Notes under the pieces: model-generated
What the model was told of the DNA's origin: nothing
What the model saw: the letters and a program-made list of their open reading frames with translations, nothing else
The model's database searches: none
DNA from: MAG-121220-bin8 sp964433845
GTDB lineage: Bacteria; Bacteroidota; Bacteroidia; Flavobacteriales; Flavobacteriaceae
Direction of reading: 5' to 3'
NCBI GenBank assembly: GCA_964433845.1
Contig: CAYSTA010000047.1
Coordinates: forward strand, 1 to 8,999
DNA: 8,999 bases
Shown: in pieces, positions 1 to 7,188 of the stretch
Position numbering within the stretch: the stretch's first letter is position 1
Layout: each line of letters starts with the position of its first letter
Made by a program: the position numbers and the translations under genes

Positions 1-23
1 ATAAATAATTTAAAATATAAACT

Positions 24-1028
24 ATGGAATTACTTTTACCTTTTATTTTATTAATTTTTGCAAGTTTTTTTCAAGGATCTTTTGGGCTTGGAATGAAGTA
101 CATGTCACCTTTATCTTGGGAGGCATGGTGGCTTGTTCATGTTACTATAGCCATGATAATTTTTCCATTTATTTGGGCCATTATCGTTATTCCTGATTTA
201 TTCCTAATTATTTCTTCTTCTCCAATTGAATCTATTCAAATGGCAATGCTTTATGGTTTTTTATGGGGAATAGGAGGAATTATGTTTGGTGTAAGTGTTC
301 CTTATATAGGTTTGTCTTTAACAATGGGTATAGTAATGGGACTAGCAGGTTCCGTTGGAAGCTTAATTCCTTTTTTTCAAGGTTCTAATTCAACAAGTGA
401 TCCTGTTTTTCAATATGTAATTGGAGGTTTATTAATATCTCTTGTAGGAGTTGCTCTTACAGCAAAAGCAGGAATTGATAGAGATAAATTACAAAATTCA
501 ACTAATTCTAATAATTCAAATATTACTAAAGGAATTTCAATTGCAATAGTTTGTGGAGTTTTATCGGCTCTTTTAAATGTAGGTTTTTCTAATGCAACTC
601 CTATAGCAAAAACTGCTGAAGAGTTTGGAGTTATTACAAGAAATTCTAGTTTGGCTGCTTGGGTTGTGGTTCTTTGGGGAGCTTTCATAATGAATGCTTT
701 ATATTGTATTTACTTGCTATTTAAAAACAATTCTTGGAAATCTTTTAAAGCAATAGAATCTTTTAAAGCTTATAGATGGTCTTTTATTGCTGGTTTATGT
801 TGGTTTGCAGCTCTTGGAGTGTATGGACAAGGTGCTGCTTTATTAGGTGATATAGGACCTGTAATAGGTTGGCCAATGTTATTAGGTCTTTCTTTAATTA
901 TTAGTAATTTCTGGGCTTATAGAGCAGGGGAGTGGAAAAATGCAAAAAAGCCATTTAATTTACTTTTATTAGGTTTGGTAGTCCTTATAGCATCATCAGT
1001 TGTTTTGGGATTAGGAAGTACAGTTTAA
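24..1028 (+). CDS. rhaT: RhaT-family sugar/proton symporter (DMT-like permease)
   Basis: This is an inner-membrane permease of the L-rhamnose/proton symporter family (RhaT, drug/metabolite transporter superfamily), which imports a sugar with a proton. The 334 residues are almost all hydrophobic segments, close to the 344 of E. coli RhaT and its usual ten helices. It keeps family landmarks: SWEAWW at residues 31-36 after helix 1, WGIG at 81-84, and GEWKNA at 302-307 before the last helix. The central loop (about 154-170) is asparagine-rich. The start is secure because an in-frame TAA lies at 18-20 and this is the first ATG after it. It is the first gene of a run with a KDG kinase (14 bases downstream) and KDPG aldolase. 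No rhamnose isomerase, rhamnulokinase or rhamnulose-phosphate aldolase is seen, so the substrate may be another sugar or sugar acid. The family call is firm and the rhamnose specificity is not. Confidence 0.88.
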   Translation: MELLLPFILLIFASFFQGSFGLGMKYMSPLSWEAWWLVHVTIAMIIFPFIWAIIVIPDLFLIISSSPIESIQMAMLYGFLWGIGGIMFGVSVPYIGLSLTMGIVMGLAGSVGSLIPFFQGSNSTSDPVFQYVIGGLLISLVGVALTAKAGIDRDKLQNSTNSNNSNITKGISIAIVCGVLSALLNVGFSNATPIAKTAEEFGVITRNSSLAAWVVVLWGAFIMNALYCIYLLFKNNSWKSFKAIESFKAYRWSFIAGLCWFAALGVYGQGAALLGDIGPVIGWPMLLGLSLIISNFWAYRAGEWKNAKKPFNLLLLGLVVLIASSVVLGLGSTV

Positions 1029-1042
1029 TTAAATATTAAAAT

Positions 1043-2068
1043 TTGAAAAGAGATATAATAGTTGGTTATGGTGAGTTACTATTAAGATTAACTCCATCAA
1101 ATCATTCACAAATAATAGAACAAGCTACAAGCTTAAATCTATCTTATGCAGGATGCGAAAGTAATATAATTACTAGTCTTTCAATTCTTGGACATAACAC
1201 TAAAATGATTACTTCATTTCCTAATAACGCACTGGGAAAATCTGCCAATCGTTTTCTAAAAAGTTTTGGGGTAAACACTAATGATATCATTTTTAGAAAT
1301 GGTAGAATAGGAACTTATTTTATTGAACATGGAGCATCACTCAGAGGTTCTAAAATCATTTATGATAGACTTGATAGCTGCTTTTCAAAAGAAAAAATTG
1401 ATGATAAAGTATGGAATGATGTTTTTAATAATTCATCATATTTTGTTTTGTCGGGAATTACACCCTCATTATCAAAGGAATGTCAAGATAATGTTCTTAA
1501 ATCTGTTAAAATTGCAAAATCAAATAATGTAAAAATTGTATTTGATTTAAATTATAGAAGAAATTTATGGAATGAAAAAGAAGCTTATGGTTTTATTTCA
1601 AAAATAATTAATGATGTTGATATTTTAATTGGTAATATAGGATCAATATCAGACGTTTTTGGATATAAATATAAGTCTTCAAATAATTTTTCAGAATTAG
1701 AACAAATAACTCAAGATGCTTGTGAATTCATTTCTAAAGACTTTTCATTTGATTTAATAGGTTTAACGATAAGAAATCAAATTAATGCTACATATAATCA
1801 GCTAGGTGGTTTAATTAAAGTTGATGGAAACTATTTTATTGGTAAATCATTTGAAATGGATATTATTGATAGAATTGGAGGAGGAGATGCTTTTTCATCA
1901 GGAATTATTCATGGTTTAATTAAAGGTTATAATCCTCAAAAGATTATAAATTTTTCAAATTCGTGCTTTGCATTAACTCAAACCATTAAGGGAGATATTA
2001 ATTATTTTAATGAGGAAGATATCTTAGAATTTGGATCCGATAATTATAGAGGACACATAAAAAGATAG
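1043..2068 (+). CDS. kdgK: 2-keto-3-deoxygluconate kinase (PfkB family), TTG start
   Basis: This predicted cytoplasmic sugar kinase phosphorylates 2-keto-3-deoxygluconate (KDG) with ATP to give KDPG, the substrate of the aldolase encoded next. It has 341 residues, slightly longer than typical family members. The N-terminal strand GYGELLLRLTP (8-18) is typical of KDG kinases. YFIEHGAS...IIYDR (92-109) and FDLNYRRNLW (167-176) match the sugar-binding segments of that subfamily. The C-terminal PfkB signature DRIGGGDAF (276-284) holds the GGGD anion hole and the probable catalytic base Asp282. The usual GGEAN motif is altered to GCESN (37-41). An in-frame TAA at 1037-1039 lies two codons before the start, and the next Met (55) would remove the conserved N-terminus, so TTG at 1043 is the only sensible start. 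The stop is 5 bases before the aldolase ATG, which supports co-translation. Another 2-keto-3-deoxy acid as substrate is possible. Confidence 0.88.
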   Translation: MKRDIIVGYGELLLRLTPSNHSQIIEQATSLNLSYAGCESNIITSLSILGHNTKMITSFPNNALGKSANRFLKSFGVNTNDIIFRNGRIGTYFIEHGASLRGSKIIYDRLDSCFSKEKIDDKVWNDVFNNSSYFVLSGITPSLSKECQDNVLKSVKIAKSNNVKIVFDLNYRRNLWNEKEAYGFISKIINDVDILIGNIGSISDVFGYKYKSSNNFSELEQITQDACEFISKDFSFDLIGLTIRNQINATYNQLGGLIKVDGNYFIGKSFEMDIIDRIGGGDAFSSGIIHGLIKGYNPQKIINFSNSCFALTQTIKGDINYFNEEDILEFGSDNYRGHIKR

Positions 2069-2073
2069 ATTAA

Positions 2074-2715
2074 ATGAAAGATGTTTTTCAAGAAATAAAT
2101 AAATCTAAAGTTATTGCAGTTTTACAAATAGATTCATTGGAAAATGTTAAGCCATTGTGTGAAACATTACTAAATCAAGGGATTAATATAGTAGAAATTG
2201 CTTTAAGAACTAATGTTTCTCAAAAAGCAGCAGAATTAATTCTTAAAAATTTTCCTCAAATTTTAGTTGGATTAGGAACTGTAATTAATGAAGATCAGAT
2301 TAGATTCGCTATAGATTCAGGTGTAAATTTTGCTGTTTCTCCAGGGTGTAATCCTAAAATTATCGATTTAGCTTTTAAAAACAACTTACCATTTTCACCT
2401 GGAATATCTAGTCCAAGTGATATCGAAATATCTATTGATCACAAGTGTAAAGTTTTAAAATTTTTTCCAGCTGAAAATTTAGGAGGAATAAATTATTTAA
2501 ATTCAATAAACGCCCCTTATAACCATTTAAATTTAAAATATATTCCACTTGGAGGAATAAACTTTTCCAATGTAAAAAATTATTTAGATTCAGAGTTGAT
2601 TTTAGGAATTGGAGGAAGTTGGATTGCACCAAGAAAATTAATTAATCAAAAGAAGTGGAATGTTATTTCATCTAATGCTAAACAAATAACTAAACTTGTT
2701 TCTTTACAAGGATAG
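2074..2715 (+). CDS. eda: KDPG aldolase (class I; possibly also KHG aldolase)
   Basis: This class I aldolase splits 2-keto-3-deoxy-6-phosphogluconate into pyruvate and glyceraldehyde-3-phosphate, and would complete the route begun by the upstream kinase. At 213 residues it is full length for the family and forms a TIM barrel. The motifs are in order: VEIALRT at 40-46 with catalytic Glu41, VGLGTV at 65-70, SPG at 89-91, PGIS at 109-112, and KFFPAEN at 129-135 with Schiff-base Lys129 (equivalent to Lys133 of E. coli Eda). The phosphate-binding LGGIN and GIGGSW motifs lie near the C-terminus. An in-frame TAA at 2071-2073 immediately precedes the ATG, so the start is fixed. The gene is 5 bases after kdgK, and its last 12 bases overlap the 3' end of the minus-strand gene. 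Family members often also cleave 4-hydroxy-2-oxoglutarate, which cannot be excluded here. Confidence 0.93.
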   Translation: MKDVFQEINKSKVIAVLQIDSLENVKPLCETLLNQGINIVEIALRTNVSQKAAELILKNFPQILVGLGTVINEDQIRFAIDSGVNFAVSPGCNPKIIDLAFKNNLPFSPGISSPSDIEISIDHKCKVLKFFPAENLGGINYLNSINAPYNHLNLKYIPLGGINFSNVKNYLDSELILGIGGSWIAPRKLINQKKWNVISSNAKQITKLVSLQG

Positions 2716-3528
2716 TTTTATAAGTCTAGCATATTTTGAGCTTTTTTCATCCTCTGATGTTATCCAAAAGTTTTTATTATCTATAATTTTTACTGCCTCT
2801 ACTTGAGTTTTTCCAATAGGAATTTTAAACATATTAATTTTATAATTATTTGTTTTATTTAAGTAAAAGTCCTTAACTGTAATTAAATAATATTCATTAA
2901 AACTAACTGTAGAAGTTAATGCCAGTAACCCAAGCTTTTGATTATAATCTGCTCCAGTTATTATAGAGTTAGTATTCAGTGTCCCAATTTTTTTAGCATC
3001 ATAGCTTCCTTCTTCTTTAGGAATTGAATAAAATTCAGTTATTTTTTTTGCACGATTTTTTGTGAAAATTATAAGATTGTTATCAATTGAAATTAATCCT
3101 TCCGCATCATAAATAGTATTTCTATTTATTTTAAAGGATTCTTGTTCTGGATAATTAAATGAAATAATTTGATTTTTTTCTTTACTGTTTTCATCTATTG
3201 GAACTTTATATATTTTAAGATCTCTTCTATTATTGTAGTTGTTTCCAGAATCAGAAATGTATAAATACTTACTGTCTTTTGTGATATCTTCCCAATCCTT
3301 ATTTGAGGCAGATTGTATTTTTCTTTTTTTTAAAATTTTCCCTTTTTTTGAAAGATAGTATAAGCTTGCTTCTCCTCCAGAATCATTGTGTGTTACCAAT
3401 AAATCTCCAACTATTTCTAAACCTGATGTTTCTTCAATAATATTAGATAAAGGATAGTCTTTAATTACTTCTTGTGAATGGATCTCAATTAAAATGAATA
3501 AAAAAAATAAAATACAAGATTTTTTCAT
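2704..3528 (-). CDS. Exported protein of unknown function, probable beta-propeller
   Basis: Function is unknown. The 274-residue protein opens with a Sec signal peptide (MKK, then a hydrophobic core to about residue 16) ending HSQ at 17-19, a common flavobacterial cleavage context. Cys5 lies too early to be a lipobox, so it is probably a soluble periplasmic or secreted protein. The mature part has spaced acidic/aromatic motifs recalling Bacteroidota propeller proteins related to SdiA-regulated or phytase-esterase-like families: ETSGL (33-37), HNDSGG (47-52), DWEDI (78-82), SDSGNN (92-97) and DAEGL (141-145). The alternating hydrophobic strands fit a propeller. No C-terminal type IX sorting domain is visible. 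The start is fixed by an in-frame stop two codons upstream (TGA CAA ATG). It is transcribed alone, divergent from the prolyl oligopeptidase gene and convergent with eda. The acidic motifs could bind Ca2+ or another ligand, but that is inference. Confidence 0.8.
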   Translation of the reverse strand: MKKSCILFFLFILIEIHSQEVIKDYPLSNIIEETSGLEIVGDLLVTHNDSGGEASLYYLSKKGKILKKRKIQSASNKDWEDITKDSKYLYISDSGNNYNNRRDLKIYKVPIDENSKEKNQIISFNYPEQESFKINRNTIYDAEGLISIDNNLIIFTKNRAKKITEFYSIPKEEGSYDAKKIGTLNTNSIITGADYNQKLGLLALTSTVSFNEYYLITVKDFYLNKTNNYKINMFKIPIGKTQVEAVKIIDNKNFWITSEDEKSSKYARLIKLSL

Positions 3529-3668
3529 TTGTCAATATTAGTGATTTATTATATCTCTTTGTTAATAAATATGAAATGTTTTATTATTATATTAATAAAG
3601 AAAATCTTAAATCATTAATTATGAATAATTTATCAAATTTATTAAAGCCTACTAATTGTAAATTTCTT
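3529..3668. promoter_or_regulatory. Divergent intergenic region, presumed back-to-back promoters
   Basis: This very AT-rich stretch separates the minus-strand propeller gene from the plus-strand lipoprotein run, if the latter starts at 3669, so promoters for both should lie here. On the minus strand, TAAATTTG (complement of 3634-3641) matches the Bacteroidota -7 consensus TAnnTTTG, but no clean -33 TTTG accompanies it. On the plus strand, TTTG at 3558-3561 could be a -33 element, though the -7 box that should follow is degenerate. A small inverted repeat, AATTAT-GA-ATAATT, lies at 3617-3630. In DNA this AT-rich such matches arise easily by chance, so only the regulatory role of the region is proposed with moderate trust; the individual boxes are weak. 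Confidence 0.35.
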
Positions 3669-5813
3669 ATGAAGAATAATTTCTTTTTAGTAATAATGCT
3701 AATTTTTTCATTCTTCGTTAATTCATGTAATGATAATAGGTCTTTAGAGTATCATATAACAAAAAAAATTCCCGTTATTGATACATATTTTGAAACTGAA
3801 GTAATTGATAATTATCGTTGGCTTGAAGATGATATGTCATCTGAAACAGAAAACTGGGTTATTAAGCAAAATGAGGTTACCTATGATTATTTAAACAATA
3901 TTCCTTTTAGAGAAGAGCTTAAAACAAGACTTTCTGATTTATGGAATTATGAAAAAATATCTGCACCATTTAAAGAAGGTGCATATACTTATTTCTATAA
4001 AAATTCAGGTCTCCAAAACCAAATGGTACTTTATAGACAATTAGAAGATGACGAACCGGAAGTTTTTTTAGATCCTAACACTTTTTCTTCTGATGGAACA
4101 ACTTCTTTAGCAGGAACTTCTTTTTCAAAAGATGGTAGTCTTTTAGCATACAGTATTTCTGAAGGAGGAAGTGATTGGAGAAAGATTATAGTAATAAATG
4201 TTGAATCTAATCAAATTATTGAAGATACTTTGGTAGATGTAAAATTTTCAGGAATTAGTTGGAAATCAAATGATGGATTTTATTATTCATCGTATGATAA
4301 ACCTAAAGGAAGTGAATTATCGGAAAAAACAGATCAACATAAATTATATTATCACAAATTAGGTACATCTCAAAAAGAGGATAAATTAATATATGGAGGA
4401 AATAAGGATGAAAAAAATAGATATATAAGAGGATATGTCACTTCTGATGATAGGTTTTTAGTAATCAATGCTGCAAAAAAAACTACAGGGAACAAACTTT
4501 TTATTAAAGATTTAACAACTAATTCAAAATTAAGAACTATTTCAGGTGATTATGATTCAAACACTTATTTAATAGACAACAAGGATTCTAAACTTTTTTT
4601 AGTAACAGATTATAATGCTCCAAACAATAAAATTGTTTCTGTTTCATCAAAAAATCCATCTAAATCAAATTGGAAAGATTTTATTCCAGAAAATGAATTT
4701 GTTTTAAATGCTTCAAAATGTGGAGGGTATTTTTTTACAAGATATATGGTTGATGCTATTTCAAAAGTTTATCAGTATGATTACTCAGGTAAAATGATAA
4801 GAGAAATTAAACTTCCAGGAATTGGAAGCGCAAGAGGATTTAATGGAAAAAAAGATCAAGATGAATTATATTTTAGTTTTTCCAATTATTATACTCCATC
4901 TACAACATTTAAGTATAATGTAAAATCTGGGGATTATAAAGAATACTGGAAACCTTCAATTGATTTTGACTTCAATAATTATGAATCCAAGCAAATTTTT
5001 TATAATTCAAAAGATGGTACAAGGGTTCCTATGATTATAACATATAAAAAAGGTTTAGAGTTAGATAGTAAAAACCCAACTATTTTATATGGCTATGGAG
5101 GATTTAATATAAGTAGAACACCTGGTTTTGGTGTCGCAAATGCAGTATGGATGGAACAAGGAGGAGTTTATGCAGTGCCAAATATTAGAGGGGGGGGAGA
5201 ATATGGAAGAAAGTGGCATAATGCAGGCGTTCAAAAAAATAAACAAAATGTTTTCGACGATTTTATTGCTGCTGCTGAATACTTAATAGATAATAAATAT
5301 ACATCATCTGAATTTTTAGCAATTAGAGGTGGATCAAATGGAGGGCTTTTAGTTGGTGCAACTATGACTCAAAGGCCTGATTTAATGAAAGTCGCATTGC
5401 CTGCAGTTGGAGTTTTAGATATGTTACGATATCACAAGTTTACTGCAGGTGCTGGATGGTCATATGATTATGGAACATCTGAACAGTCTATAGAAATGTT
5501 TGAATATTTAAAAGGTTATTCCCCTGTTCATAATGTTAAAAATAATATAGTTTACCCAGCAACATTAATTACAACAGGAGATCATGATGATAGGGTAGTA
5601 CCAGCTCACTCTTTTAAATTTGCAGCTGAACTTCAAGATAAAGATGCTGGATTAAATCCTGTTTTGATAAGAATAGAAACTAATGCAGGTCATGGATCAG
5701 GAACACCAATTTCTAAGACAATTGATCAATATGCTGACATATTTGGATTTACTTTGTATAATATGGGTTATAAAGTACTGCCTGAAAAGACTATGAGAAA
5801 AATTAAGGGATAA
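3669..5813 (+). CDS. Prolyl oligopeptidase (S9A) lipoprotein
   Basis: This serine peptidase cleaves short peptides after proline. From ATG 3669 it has 714 residues, the normal S9A size. The lipoprotein signal peptide MKNNFFL...FFVNSC has lipidated Cys20, which predicts periplasmic or outer-membrane anchoring. The N-terminal segment carries the family motif YRWLEDD, followed by a beta-propeller and the C-terminal alpha/beta-hydrolase domain. Catalytic residues are all present: Ser556 in GGSNGG, Asp640 in DHDDRVVP and His675 in AGHGSG. Tyr476 in YGYGGFN (oxyanion), Trp597 and Arg642 match the substrate-binding residues of porcine POP. The open frame reaches back to ATG 3576, but that would bury the signal peptide 31 residues inside, so 3669 is preferred; ATG 3621 is a weaker alternative. 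A run of eight Gs at 5190-5197 encodes the conserved RGGGE. The next lipoprotein gene follows after 10 bases. Confidence 0.92.
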   Translation: MKNNFFLVIMLIFSFFVNSCNDNRSLEYHITKKIPVIDTYFETEVIDNYRWLEDDMSSETENWVIKQNEVTYDYLNNIPFREELKTRLSDLWNYEKISAPFKEGAYTYFYKNSGLQNQMVLYRQLEDDEPEVFLDPNTFSSDGTTSLAGTSFSKDGSLLAYSISEGGSDWRKIIVINVESNQIIEDTLVDVKFSGISWKSNDGFYYSSYDKPKGSELSEKTDQHKLYYHKLGTSQKEDKLIYGGNKDEKNRYIRGYVTSDDRFLVINAAKKTTGNKLFIKDLTTNSKLRTISGDYDSNTYLIDNKDSKLFLVTDYNAPNNKIVSVSSKNPSKSNWKDFIPENEFVLNASKCGGYFFTRYMVDAISKVYQYDYSGKMIREIKLPGIGSARGFNGKKDQDELYFSFSNYYTPSTTFKYNVKSGDYKEYWKPSIDFDFNNYESKQIFYNSKDGTRVPMIITYKKGLELDSKNPTILYGYGGFNISRTPGFGVANAVWMEQGGVYAVPNIRGGGEYGRKWHNAGVQKNKQNVFDDFIAAAEYLIDNKYTSSEFLAIRGGSNGGLLVGATMTQRPDLMKVALPAVGVLDMLRYHKFTAGAGWSYDYGTSEQSIEMFEYLKGYSPVHNVKNNIVYPATLITTGDHDDRVVPAHSFKFAAELQDKDAGLNPVLIRIETNAGHGSGTPISKTIDQYADIFGFTLYNMGYKVLPEKTMRKIKG

Positions 5814-5823
5814 TTAGTCTTTT

Positions 5824-7176
5824 ATGAAAGAAATTATTTTTTGGTTAATAGCTATAGCTTTTATTTCCTGTAATTTTTCTGAAAATGATAATCTAAAAGT
5901 AGTTTTTTCGGATAATATAGAGTATATACCATACTCTCCCAAATCGACAGACGTTTCTTTATCTAGAGTTGAATATTATGATAAATTATATGGATTTTGG
6001 CTCGGTCAATGTATAGCAAATTGGACTGGTTTAATAACTGAAATGGATAAAATTGGAAATATAGGTGAAATTAAGACTGGAGATTTTTATACTAGAGATG
6101 ATTGGGGAGGGGTTGATCAGCCAAATATTTGGTCAGGAGAATCTAGTAACATTGATTCTTTGATTAAAATAGATTTTGTTTTTAAAAACAAAAATGAAAT
6201 TTGGGGCTCTGATGATGATACAGATATAGAGTACATGTATCAGTATCTTATATCCAATAATTCACATATATTAACTGACTTACAAATTAAAGAAGGTTGG
6301 TTAAATCATATTAAACATGACGAAGAAAATTATTTGTGGGTTTCTAATCAAAGAGCATTTGATTTAATGAAAGAAGGGGTTTTACCCCCTCAAACAAGTA
6401 ATGTAAATTTAAATCAACATTATGATATGATAGATGCTCAATTAACTACAGAAATTTTTGGATTACTTTCTCCAAGAAGAGAAGATATTGCTTTAAAAAT
6501 GTCTTATTTACCAATCAGAACTACGGCAAGAGAAAATGCAGCTTGGATTTCAGAATTTTATGTCATGATGCATTCTTTAGCATCAAAGGTTGATAAAAAA
6601 TTAAAGATAAAGGATCAATTAATTTGGATGGCTGATCAATCAAGAACAGTTCTTCCAAAAAATTCATACTCCTCTAAAATGTATGACTATGTCAAAACGA
6701 AATATGAATCTAAAATTAAATGGGAACAAACAAGAGACTCTATATATTACAGATATCAATTAAATGAAATGGATGGATATGATATTACTTCAAGAAACTT
6801 GAATTGTAATGGTTGTTTTGCTGCTGGAATAAATTTTGCATCAAGTTTAATTAGCTTGTTTTATGGTGAAGGCGATTTAAAAGAAACAATTAAAATAGGA
6901 GCTCTTTCAGGATGGGATTCTGATAACCCTACATCTACTTGGGGAGGTTTGCTTGGATTTATGATTGGTAAAGAAGAAATAGAAAAAGTTTTTGATAGAT
7001 CTTTTTCAAATAAATACAATATTCATCGAACCAGAAAAAATTTTCCAAATAATGGAATAGATACATTTGATAACATGGCTTTACAAGGAATTTTTATAAT
7101 CGATAAAATAGTACAATCTGAAATGAAAGGAGGAGTTAGTAAAGTTGATAATATGTGGTATATTCCAAATAAATAA
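5824..7176 (+). CDS. ADP-ribosylglycohydrolase-fold lipoprotein
   Basis: This 450-residue predicted lipoprotein belongs to the ADP-ribosylglycohydrolase family (DraG/ARH fold), whose characterised members remove ADP-ribose from proteins or hydrolyse related N- or O-glycosidic bonds with two metal ions. The signal peptide ends AFISC, with lipidated Cys16. The fold's first helix is seen in YDKLYGFWLGQCIANW (about 52-67). The first metal motif is SDDDTD (129-134) and the second is GWDSDNPTSTWGG (363-375), followed by LLGFMIG. Compared with the usual T/S-DDT and DxDT motifs, Asp130 precedes DDT and Asn368 replaces the second-site Thr. An in-frame TAG at 5815-5817 fixes the ATG. It sits between two peptidase lipoprotein genes, with gaps of 10 and 12 bases. 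Export to the envelope argues against a role on cytoplasmic ADP-ribosylated proteins. The substrate is unknown, and a glycan or nucleoside-type glycoside is possible. Confidence 0.82.
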   Translation: MKEIIFWLIAIAFISCNFSENDNLKVVFSDNIEYIPYSPKSTDVSLSRVEYYDKLYGFWLGQCIANWTGLITEMDKIGNIGEIKTGDFYTRDDWGGVDQPNIWSGESSNIDSLIKIDFVFKNKNEIWGSDDDTDIEYMYQYLISNNSHILTDLQIKEGWLNHIKHDEENYLWVSNQRAFDLMKEGVLPPQTSNVNLNQHYDMIDAQLTTEIFGLLSPRREDIALKMSYLPIRTTARENAAWISEFYVMMHSLASKVDKKLKIKDQLIWMADQSRTVLPKNSYSSKMYDYVKTKYESKIKWEQTRDSIYYRYQLNEMDGYDITSRNLNCNGCFAAGINFASSLISLFYGEGDLKETIKIGALSGWDSDNPTSTWGGLLGFMIGKEEIEKVFDRSFSNKYNIHRTRKNFPNNGIDTFDNMALQGIFIIDKIVQSEMKGGVSKVDNMWYIPNK

Positions 7177-7188
7177 AATGATTTTCAA

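Noticed and set aside
410..688. Minus-strand 92-codon open frame inside the transporter gene
   Set aside because: It is antisense to conserved RhaT-family membrane segments, has no recognisable domain and is explained as a shadow of the real frame.
1323..1532. Plus-strand 69-codon frame inside kdgK
   Set aside because: It lies out of frame within the conserved kinase sequence and resembles no family.
2432..2632. Minus-strand 66-codon frame inside eda
   Set aside because: It is antisense to the aldolase catalytic region; its Leu/Asn-rich translation is typical of AT-rich shadow frames.
24..2715. Calling the first three genes a rhamnose utilisation operon
   Set aside because: Only the transporter family supports it; the two enzymes belong to KDG/KDPG metabolism and no rhamnose enzyme is visible.
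3540..3620. AT-rich stretch as a replication origin, CRISPR leader or repeat array
   Set aside because: No DnaA-box cluster, direct repeats or spacer pattern is seen; the composition matches the general AT bias of the window.
3576..3668. The 31-residue N-terminal extension of prolyl oligopeptidase as real coding sequence
   Set aside because: It would place a complete lipoprotein signal peptide internally; the start at 3669 gives both a proper signal and the usual family length.
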